Source of the DNA: Candidatus Zhuqueibacterota bacterium
GTDB taxonomy: Bacteria > Zhuqueibacterota > Zhuqueibacteria > Oceanimicrobiales > Oceanimicrobiaceae
Direction of reading: 5' to 3'
DNA length: 64,000 nt
Assembly (NCBI GenBank): GCA_029262055.1
Contig: JAJDAD010000043.1
Location: 62,001 to 126,000, forward strand
This document shows, in pieces, positions 8,793 through 15,966 of this stretch. Position numbers and translations under genes: made by a program. Every line of letters begins with the position of its first letter. Positions within the stretch are counted from its first letter, which is position 1. The notes beneath the pieces are model-generated. The model worked only from the letters and a program-made list of their open reading frames with translations. It searched no databases and was not told where the DNA came from.

Positions 8793-10052
8793 TCAGTTAC
8801 GAATTCTTGCATAAAGCGTTTTGGGTGTAATCCCCAGCATTTTTGCAGCTCGCGACTTGTTGCCTCTGGTCAGGCGAAGGGCCTTTTTGATGTGTTCGTC
8901 GACCATGTCATCCAGGGTCGGATATTTTTGGTAGGCCATATCGGAGAAATCTAGCTGGTGCAAGTGTTTCTGCAGAACAATGTGGTCCTGGCATGTTAGC
9001 AGCAGGCTTTCGATCACCAGTTCCAGTTCATCGTAGTTCAGCGGCCAATTGTATTCTTCCAAAAGCTCGTACAACTCTTCGGAAACCGTGTCCGGTTTTG
9101 AGAAATACTCCTTCTTCTTTTGCTCAAACACAGCAGTAATGACTTTTCGCAGGTCGTGCTTTCGCAGACGTAATGGGTCCACCCTTACCTCAACCCTTGC
9201 AAGAAGCTCTACCAGCTCGGACCAGGCAGAAGAGCCATTGTCATTGCCCTCGCTTGCAACGCTCTTGTTGATGGAGGCAATAAGTCTGAACTTAGGATAG
9301 GATTGGCCGTGGTGTCCATTGTCGGGCTGCATGTCTTTTAATACATTGAGAAGGAAAATCTTTTCGTCGTCGCCGAGATGCTCAATTCCCTCCAAAAACA
9401 GAGTGTCGCCGTTCTGCAGGTTGTAGGGCAAAATATTTTTCAGAGACTCGCCACAGACTTTTTGGAAGAAGAGCTTACCATCGGTTTGTCGATGAATGAT
9501 CTCCGCTATTCGGGCAGGCTTTGAACCAACTTCGGATCGAATCAAGACAGGCGTCATGCGACCGTCGCTGTCCAAGCTTCCGATATGTTCCCGGATTTCG
9601 TCAAAATCCAAGTTGTACAGGTCGCGATGGTATCTGGCGGCGTCCTTACTTTGCTTTTCGTAATTTTCCAGTTTGCGCAGAGCACGATTGTAGCGCAGGG
9701 CACCTTTGATGTTCTGGCGCAGATCGATCATGTCAATCGGCTTGCCGTAATACTGAAACACGCCAATCCGCAAGAACTCCTGACGCAACACCACACCCTG
9801 GCCGGACATGATAATCATGGGAACCGTGTGATTCGACTTTAGCAGCTTCTCGACCATCGTGAACGGGTCGACGCTCAGGCCGGGCATATTCACGTCGAGA
9901 ATAGCTGCATTGAGCCGCCAAACGTTCGATTCGAACTTTTCAAGTACTTCATTCCAATTGCGGGCAACCAGGAGATTGTGGTCCTTCTTGAGGATTCTGA
10001 CCATCAGATCCAAAAATGCCTGCTCGTCATCCGCGATTAGAATTGTGTCCAT
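8793..10052 (-). CDS. NtrC-like response regulator with a degenerate AAA+ domain
   Basis: Protein of 419 residues laid out like an NtrC activator. The N-terminal receiver is intact (D8/D9, phospho-acceptor D53 in ILDVNMPG, S83, K104). A central region (about 165-345) aligns with the sigma-54 AAA+ domain, and a C-terminal Fis helix-turn-helix (385-419) has GNKSRAAKMLGITPKTLYARI. The central domain is eroded: the Walker A position reads RSEVGSKPA instead of GESGTGKE, Walker B reads TLFLEGIE instead of TLFLDEIG, and the segment carrying the GAFTGA loop is missing. It should be phosphorylated and bind DNA but is unlikely to hydrolyse ATP or remodel sigma-54. An isolated ATTATA (minus-strand TATAAT) lies at 10076-10081. 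It is divergent from the sigma-54-type promoter at 10807. Confidence 0.85.
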   Translation of the reverse strand: MDTILIADDEQAFLDLMVRILKKDHNLLVARNWNEVLEKFESNVWRLNAAILDVNMPGLSVDPFTMVEKLLKSNHTVPMIIMSGQGVVLRQEFLRIGVFQYYGKPIDMIDLRQNIKGALRYNRALRKLENYEKQSKDAARYHRDLYNLDFDEIREHIGSLDSDGRMTPVLIRSEVGSKPARIAEIIHRQTDGKLFFQKVCGESLKNILPYNLQNGDTLFLEGIEHLGDDEKIFLLNVLKDMQPDNGHHGQSYPKFRLIASINKSVASEGNDNGSSAWSELVELLARVEVRVDPLRLRKHDLRKVITAVFEQKKKEYFSKPDTVSEELYELLEEYNWPLNYDELELVIESLLLTCQDHIVLQKHLHQLDFSDMAYQKYPTLDDMVDEHIKKALRLTRGNKSRAAKMLGITPKTLYARIRN

Positions 10053-10878
10053 AACGTTTCCCTATTACGGCCCTTATTATAGTTTTTTCAAATACTTAAA
10101 GATGGTACCCGAACAATATAGAAAAAATGGTAGAAAACACAATAGAAATTAACAAATCTTAACCCAATGTCACACGATTTTACGCGTTGCCGGAAGTCGG
10201 GGTCACTCGGAATTCGATTCTTATATTTTCTATCGTTTGTGTGTGGATCTGGCGGATTCAAAACAGCTAACTTTTAATTAAACAAGTATAAAGAATACCT
10301 TCGTGCCTTCCACGGATGTGAAGATCGTGCAGGATGATAGTCTTATGCGACCAGTCCGTCTACATCTTTGCGTCAAATCTCCGCAGTGACAAAATCCAGC
10401 GAATAGTTGTGGGAACATTGTCCCAAGTAGAAACAGGTGCCTCCGTGGTTTAGCGGTTGGCGTGCAGGGCGACCGGCTATTTGACGGATATATTGGTGCG
10501 CTCTATACTGCTCGGGACAACTATCGGGTAATTAGAACGCATAAAATTGAAATACGCAATCTGGATTGACCAGAAGTGCGCATAGTTATGGCATGCCAGG
10601 ATGTTGGATTCTAAACGACGAAACAAGTCGAGGCCAAAAGTAGTCATAAGTTGCAGTTTTTTAAGATAGATACGTAAGTGTATCACCAAGGTATAACGCC
10701 CACCGTTTGCAATCTCATGATCGTACACATAAGGAACAGATCTGTGATGCGGATAATGTGAGATAACGTCAAAAAAATCAATGTATTGTGATTCATGTGT
10801 TCCGTTTTGGCACTAAACTTGCAAATGGCAGTGCTGTCAAGGAAGACAACTTTAAACTGCTTAACAGTAGGTGAAATT
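10053..10878. other. Long intergenic region between regulator and OmpA-like gene
   Basis: About 825 bp with no convincing gene. The left 120 bases are A/T-rich. The 10-base palindrome ACAGATCTGT at 10736-10745 lies about 65 bases upstream of the sigma-54-type promoter at 10807-10823, a distance at which an activator could bind. The leader from the likely transcription start (about 10834) to the ATG at 10879 is about 45 bases. The rest could hold activator sites or a small RNA, but nothing else was recognised. Confidence 0.6.
10807..10823 (+). promoter_or_regulatory. Sigma-54 (RpoN) -24/-12 promoter
   Basis: TTGGCACTAAACTTGCA matches the sigma-54 consensus YTGGCACGNNNNTTGCW. GG at 10809-10810 and GC at 10821-10822 are separated by exactly ten bases. 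The predicted start near 10834 lies 45 bases before the ATG of the OmpA-like gene, whose Shine-Dalgarno AGGTG precedes that ATG. Confidence 0.75.
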
Positions 10879-11865
10879 ATGAAGAGAGTAAGTTTAAGTA
10901 CGGTGGTAGTGGCGTTACTCGCACTGTGCTGTACAGCTCTTGGGCAAACATCGGGGACTTTGTGGATAAAGACATTCGAGCCTGGCAGTACTTCATTGGA
11001 TGATCAAAACATAGACCGGGAAGCGTTGACTGCCCTGGATGGGCTGATGCGCGACACGAATATTGAGGTTACTTTTCTTGGGTCGGCTGACAGTGTGGGT
11101 TGGGTTATGAATGGAAGAGCCGTGCACACGCACATCTCTGAAGCCTGGAACGACGCAAAGCGGCTGGGCCGGGCCAGGGCTTTACGCGCCCGCTATCGGC
11201 GCGGCAGCGTCGGCGTAACCCACGAGAACATTGCCGGGGTCAAAGTAATGTGGCGGCGACAGGTGTCTCGTGACGAGTACGACTACGATCTGACAGACCT
11301 GCGTAACCAGAGCGACAATCTCTCAGACAAAGTCGCTCAACTCCAGGACCACATCGAGAACCTGGAGCCAGTTGCGATTACCCACACCGGCCAGGGAATA
11401 GGCGGAAGCTACACCGAAAGAACGAGTTTCTTCGATTGGGCGCTACAAGGTGGGTTGTGGACCTGGCAGTCGGCATCCGGTAGGAATATCTTATCCCCGG
11501 CGATTGCATTGGGCATTGTTATTAACAATACAACATTCATCATGCAAGGCGGTGTCACACCGTGGCACAATGCCAGTCCTGAGGGTAACCAGTCGGAGTC
11601 ATTTGTTTATCTTGGCCTGAAACACATGAAGAATGAGCGCTTTGGATTCACCGGTGGCGTCTTCCGTGGTTGGGAATTCTTTACGGCCACTGACGACTGG
11701 GCATTCAAGACAACGGGACTTGCGGCCGGGTTTATCGCCAAGAATGGCATTCTCGAGTTTAACCCCACATTAAGCTACTCCCACTCAAACTCTGTGTTCG
11801 ATGAGTCCAAATGGAAATTTGGGACAACCATCGGATTGAACATTAGTTTTAATGAAGCCTTCTAA
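10879..11865 (+). CDS. OmpA-like domain fused to an outer-membrane barrel-like domain
   Basis: Exported protein of 328 residues. The ATG at 10879 is preferred because AGGTG precedes it and a signal peptide follows (MKRVSLSTVVVALLALCCTALG). Residues about 30-105 follow the OmpA/Pal pattern: a Phe-x-Pro-Gly-Ser start, a Leu-Asp-x-Leu helix, VTFLGSADSVGW, then KRLGRARALRARYRR and a terminal VKVMWRR strand. A short coiled coil (LRNQSDNLSDKVAQLQDHIE) leads to a C-terminal half with alternating aromatic/hydrophobic strands ending in Phe, as in barrel proteins. The order, peptidoglycan-type domain before the barrel, is the reverse of OmpA. It is followed after 23 bp by the Ig-repeat lipoprotein. Function not recognised; an envelope-spanning role is inferred. 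Confidence 0.72.
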   Translation: MKRVSLSTVVVALLALCCTALGQTSGTLWIKTFEPGSTSLDDQNIDREALTALDGLMRDTNIEVTFLGSADSVGWVMNGRAVHTHISEAWNDAKRLGRARALRARYRRGSVGVTHENIAGVKVMWRRQVSRDEYDYDLTDLRNQSDNLSDKVAQLQDHIENLEPVAITHTGQGIGGSYTERTSFFDWALQGGLWTWQSASGRNILSPAIALGIVINNTTFIMQGGVTPWHNASPEGNQSESFVYLGLKHMKNERFGFTGGVFRGWEFFTATDDWAFKTTGLAAGFIAKNGILEFNPTLSYSHSNSVFDESKWKFGTTIGLNISFNEAF

Positions 11866-11888
11866 AGAAATAGGATATAGGCATAGTG

Positions 11889-14657
11889 ATGTGCACACAC
11901 ACGTTCCAGAGGTGGGGGAACCCTGTCATGCTGTTTTGGTTGACTTTGGCCCTGGCAGCAATTGGGTGCAGCAAAGCCGATATTCCGGTTGCACCAACAA
12001 CGCCGCAAACAACTCTGCACGTAACCGCAATCAACGACGAAGGGCAGGCAGTTGACTCTGCCGATGTGTTCTTCGATGGCACCCGCGTAGGCGTCACCCC
12101 GTATCAGAATCGCGTTCTGAGCCCCGGACTTCATTCTATCCGGGTTTCGGAAAATGGCTATCAGATTTTTACCAACCAGATTCTAGTGGTCCAGGGCCAA
12201 TCGTATGCAATTGAAGCGTTGCTGGAGAGAATCCCTGCGGGTGAAGGCCAGCTAGTCGTCAGCGCTAATCTGGACTCGGTTCGAATTACCGTCACGAATT
12301 CCAACGACGAATTGGTAATCGAGACATTCGAGCAGCTCTCCACGCACATTCTTCTCCCGGGCCGCTACAGAGTCAGTGGACAAAAGGCTGGTTGCCCGCA
12401 CGTCACCGAAGAAGTGGAAATAGTTGCAGGTGAGACCCGCACGATTTTTCTTCGCTTGCTAGCGCAACAAACTCAACCCACACTGCAGTTCAGTATTACA
12501 GAAGATACCGTGACAACAGGAGAAGCGGTCAATTTGTCCTGGCAGTCAGACGGTGTGCGCGTCATAATCGATCAGGGTGTCGGTGAGAGAGGACCGAACG
12601 GCTCTGAAAAGATCATTTGCTCAACGCCGGGAAAGAAGGTTTTTACCGCTACCGCCTTTAGCCAGGACAATCTTACCACTGAAGTGCGGGACACAGTTTA
12701 TGTTGAGGTTTCACTGGTGGCGCCGCCTGCCTTGCAGTTTGAGGTGGTGCAGGATACAGTCGAAATTGGCGAAGCATTCGATTTACGCTGGCAGTCCGAT
12801 GGTCACCACGTTGTTATCGACCAGGGCGTCGGTGTCCGGGGTCCGAACGGAAATGATAGCATTGTTGCGACCAGGGTGGGACAACGAGTTTTCACTGCCA
12901 CTGCCTATAATAGTGATAACCTGGCGACTGCAAAAAAGGACACTATCTACGTAGCCGCAAACCCCGCAATTCAGCCTTCCCTGCAATTCCGGGTCGTGCA
13001 GGATACGGTCGTGGTCGGCGAGACATTCGATTTAAACTGGCAGTCGGATGGCAATCATGTTGTTATCGACCAGGGTGTCGGCGTGCGCGGCCCCAATGGC
13101 AGTGAAGGCCTGACCGCGACAAGTACGGGCGAGAGAATTTTTACGGCTACTGCTTACAACATCGACAATTTGACCACAGAAAAAAGTGATACCATTTACG
13201 TCGCCCCCAAAGAAGCTGTGCGTCCGCTACTCGAGTTTAATGTCGACCAGGATTCGGTCAGGCTTGGCGAGGCCGTCGACCTGACCTGGGAATCCGACGG
13301 ACATCATGTCGTGATCGATCAGGGCGTTGGATTGCGCGGGCCGGATGGAAGCGAAAAGGTAGTCTGCTCCATTCCGGGCATCAAGGTCTTCCGGGCTATC
13401 GCTTTTAACGAGGACGATTTAACCACGGAAGGACTCGATACGGTTTATGTGATACCCGAACAGCCGGTTGCGCCGACTCTGAGTTTTCAGGTTGTGCAGG
13501 ATACCGTTGTCCTGGGTGAGCCCATCGACCTGAGCTGGGACTCTAACGGTGACCATGTGATCATCGATCAAGGTATCGGTACCCGCGGTCCAGCGGGGTC
13601 GGAAAGGGTCGTCTGCCCGACTCCGGGAACAAAAGTCTTCAGCGCTACGGCCTATAGCACGGCAAACCTAACAACGGTCCTGAAAGATACGGTCTATATT
13701 GTCGAGCTCGCTCCTGAGCCGCCAACGCTGCAGTTTGAGGTGGAACAGGATACGGTAGAGGTCGGCCAGTCAGTCAACCTGTCCTGGCAATCGAATGGTC
13801 TCCAGGTTGCCATCGACCAGGGCGTCGGCAACCGCGGCCCCTTCGGCAGAGACGAGGTTGTGTTCGCCAACCCGGGAAACAAGGTATTCACTGCGATTGC
13901 CTTCGGAGAGCAAAACCTGCTCACGTCGCGCAAAGATTCGGTCTACATCAAAGAGGCGCCACTACCGCCCGAGCCGGTGGTCATGCTTGCCACGACGCGC
14001 CTGGTGACGGTGGGCACGCCCGCGACTATTACGTGGCAGTCGCAGAACGCTGACTTCCTGGTTATAGATCACATCAGCAGCCCTGCATCCGAGGGTAGCG
14101 AGCAGATTACATTTAGTACTCCGGGTATTAGAATCATTACGGCCACAGCTTTTAATCAATCCGGCTGGAGAACCGCCACCGATACCATCGAGGTTGTTCA
14201 ATTAGTTGTAACTCCGCCGGTGGATGACATTCTCGTTCTGGCAGATGTGAGCATTAGAGCTGACAGAGGGCCGCAAGGAATGGTAGAAAGGGCTGCCGGG
14301 CTGTTTCAGATTCAAACCGCCGGCAAGTATAAAGTGATGGCTGAAGTTTGGTACAACAGCGGTGACACGCAACGTAACGAGAGTTATTATCTCGAATTCG
14401 AGAGCACGACCAACAGTTCCATCCTGCCCAAGAACCCCAATGCAGGGTTACAGAGAGTTGTCCCTGACGACCCGGGCGACCCGCATACGGTCAGTCGCAA
14501 CAGCGGCGTTTTCGGGTTAAAGCAAGGTGCTCATCTCATCAATGTTTACCACTACGGTGTGATATCGGACAGCTATCCTGAGTTTCTAAACGGTCCGCTG
14601 GCAGGAGCCGAGAGCGTAAAGATTCTGGGTTTTCGTCTGATTTATCTCGGTAACTGA
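11889..14657 (+). CDS. Large lipoprotein: PEGA domain plus seven Ig-like repeats
   Basis: Protein of about 922 residues. The ATG at 11889 gives a lipoprotein signal with Arg in the n-region and LAAIGC as lipobox; ATG at 11928 is possible but would lack a positive charge. After the Cys come a PEGA domain (VFFDGTRVGVTPYQNRVLSPG) and a second related beta domain. Seven tandem Ig-like repeats of 83 residues follow, with the core pattern WQSDG-x2-VVIDQGVG-x-RGPNGSE and endings like DTVYV; the seventh is diverged. The last 145 residues form an unrecognised beta-rich domain. Probably a membrane-anchored stalk in the periplasm or at the surface. It follows the OmpA-like gene closely and ends at a clear terminator, so the two form one transcript. 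No enzymatic motif seen. Confidence 0.82.
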   Translation: MCTHTFQRWGNPVMLFWLTLALAAIGCSKADIPVAPTTPQTTLHVTAINDEGQAVDSADVFFDGTRVGVTPYQNRVLSPGLHSIRVSENGYQIFTNQILVVQGQSYAIEALLERIPAGEGQLVVSANLDSVRITVTNSNDELVIETFEQLSTHILLPGRYRVSGQKAGCPHVTEEVEIVAGETRTIFLRLLAQQTQPTLQFSITEDTVTTGEAVNLSWQSDGVRVIIDQGVGERGPNGSEKIICSTPGKKVFTATAFSQDNLTTEVRDTVYVEVSLVAPPALQFEVVQDTVEIGEAFDLRWQSDGHHVVIDQGVGVRGPNGNDSIVATRVGQRVFTATAYNSDNLATAKKDTIYVAANPAIQPSLQFRVVQDTVVVGETFDLNWQSDGNHVVIDQGVGVRGPNGSEGLTATSTGERIFTATAYNIDNLTTEKSDTIYVAPKEAVRPLLEFNVDQDSVRLGEAVDLTWESDGHHVVIDQGVGLRGPDGSEKVVCSIPGIKVFRAIAFNEDDLTTEGLDTVYVIPEQPVAPTLSFQVVQDTVVLGEPIDLSWDSNGDHVIIDQGIGTRGPAGSERVVCPTPGTKVFSATAYSTANLTTVLKDTVYIVELAPEPPTLQFEVEQDTVEVGQSVNLSWQSNGLQVAIDQGVGNRGPFGRDEVVFANPGNKVFTAIAFGEQNLLTSRKDSVYIKEAPLPPEPVVMLATTRLVTVGTPATITWQSQNADFLVIDHISSPASEGSEQITFSTPGIRIITATAFNQSGWRTATDTIEVVQLVVTPPVDDILVLADVSIRADRGPQGMVERAAGLFQIQTAGKYKVMAEVWYNSGDTQRNESYYLEFESTTNSSILPKNPNAGLQRVVPDDPGDPHTVSRNSGVFGLKQGAHLINVYHYGVISDSYPEFLNGPLAGAESVKILGFRLIYLGN
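12483..14204 (+). repeat. Seven in-frame tandem repeats of exactly 249 bp
   Basis: Units begin at 12483, 12732, 12981, 13230, 13479, 13728 and 13977, each 249 bases after the last, with no indel. Units 1-6 are clearly alike in protein and share DNA stretches such as CAGGATACGGTCG. Unit 7 keeps only the spacing and the WQS, ID and TATAFN landmarks. Confidence 0.9.
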
Positions 14658-14683
14658 GAAGCTGAATCGCCATGAATCGAAAG

Positions 14684-14720
14684 CGCTGCCTGAAGTTGAC
14701 CTGGCAGCGTTTTTCTTTTT
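14684..14720 (+). terminator. Rho-independent terminator after the lipoprotein gene
   Basis: The seven-base arms CGCTGCC (14684-14690) and GGCAGCG (14703-14709) enclose a 12-base loop and are followed by a T-rich run TTTTTCTTTTT. It lies 27 bases after the stop of the Ig-repeat lipoprotein gene. Confidence 0.85.
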
Positions 14721-14761
14721 GGAGTTGGCGCGGGCGGCGTAGTCCGGCTCTGTGGCGCGGG

Positions 14762-15910
14762 TCAGATCAAATACTCGGAGTTCCGAATCATCATTTCACG
14801 CGTCAGATCGGCGTAGACTAGCGTCACCTCCGGAACTTTGATCTTGGGTTGCAACTCAGGGATAAACACGTGATCGATGTGAATGACGTTTGCGGGGTTG
14901 TGAAAATCGGTGGGTGAGACCGCGCCGCCAAAATGGTCACTGCGCCCAAAAGCGATGTGCAACCCGAGTTTTTCATCAAGAAGCACCACCCCAACCGGCT
15001 TAATCCCGAATGACTGCAAAACGCCGACGCCGATTTCGGCGATGTTGCCGTAGGCTGGCTCCGCAAGAAGTTTCTCACTCTCATGGTCAAAGTGCGGGCC
15101 TGCGCCGGTCAGCTGAGTTGCCCGGTTTTGTTCAATTTGGAAGTAGACAACTTCGTTTTCAAATTGAACCGGCAGTGTTCCGGCGGTTAAACTTGAGGTT
15201 TCCAGCTCGCCCTCATACGGGACAATGAACGCCTCACCGCTCGGCAGATTGCCGGCACTACCGCGCTGCCTGAGCAAGCCGCTGCTGGCGTGCGCTTGCC
15301 GGTTGCGCAGATCAACATACAAATTGCTGACTTGGCCGCTGCTGTCAAACTGCATTTCCAGCGCAATAGCCCGGTCCAGCCGCCGCTTGAAGAACATCAC
15401 CCGTTCATGCACCACTTCGTAATCGATGCCGAGCGCCGGGATCATGGCACGGCTGAATCCCGGCATGGAAGCAGCTTTGAAACTCAACTCACGGCTCAGG
15501 CCTTTCATCGGAGCTGTCGCGGAGAACTCAGTCGGACACAAGACAATATGTGCTTTGGCGAGCACCTGTTTTAGCGCCAGCGCAGAGCCCTGCGAAGTCA
15601 GCCTGCTGAAGCTGGCCTGTGCCGCCGGGCCGTCCCATGCATAGACCGTGTCGGGTAGCTCGGCATTATTGCTTCCTGTATTTCTAAAGAAAAGCAATTC
15701 AACTCCGTCAAAACCAATCTTTTCGCTGATCTTGTTCAGAAGGGTGGACCATTCTGCGGCGATCAGGCGCCGGTCACGCCATGCCTGCGAGTCGGGAGTC
15801 CGGTCATCCGGGACATCGACCAGGATCAGGCAACTCGTGTCGTTTGTGTCCGGCGCAAACACTTTTGCGACGAGTTGTTGCATTTCCTGAGCGTTCAGGT
15901 TATTAATCAT
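14762..15910 (-). CDS. M29-like (thermophilic aminopeptidase family) metallopeptidase
   Basis: Protein of 382 residues without a signal peptide. The C-terminal half carries landmarks of peptidase family M29 (AmpS/aminopeptidase T): LPSGEAFIVPYEGE, GNIAEIGVGV and LDEKLGLHIAFGRSDHFGG, then HIDHVF. Conserved acids and His in these would bind the co-catalytic metals. The N-terminal half is less familiar and may have diverged. It lies 56 bp downstream of the M28 peptidase gene on the same strand, so the two may form a peptide-degrading unit, one secreted and one cytoplasmic. The family call is by motif only. Confidence 0.7.
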   Translation of the reverse strand: MINNLNAQEMQQLVAKVFAPDTNDTSCLILVDVPDDRTPDSQAWRDRRLIAAEWSTLLNKISEKIGFDGVELLFFRNTGSNNAELPDTVYAWDGPAAQASFSRLTSQGSALALKQVLAKAHIVLCPTEFSATAPMKGLSRELSFKAASMPGFSRAMIPALGIDYEVVHERVMFFKRRLDRAIALEMQFDSSGQVSNLYVDLRNRQAHASSGLLRQRGSAGNLPSGEAFIVPYEGELETSSLTAGTLPVQFENEVVYFQIEQNRATQLTGAGPHFDHESEKLLAEPAYGNIAEIGVGVLQSFGIKPVGVVLLDEKLGLHIAFGRSDHFGGAVSPTDFHNPANVIHIDHVFIPELQPKIKVPEVTLVYADLTREMMIRNSEYLI

Positions 15911-15966
15911 GACAGATTATCCCTGTGAACCATTGATGGTGGAACCTCCCGTAACCAGCGCCAGTG

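Noticed and set aside
10436-10510. tRNA-like stretch (CCTCCGTGGTTTAGCGGTTGGCG)
   Set aside because: It resembles the start and D arm of a tRNA, but no anticodon stem, T arm with GTTCGA or matching acceptor 3' end follows.
10477-10728. 83-codon minus-strand frame in the intergenic region
   Set aside because: No Shine-Dalgarno site, no recognisable domain, and composition like non-coding DNA.
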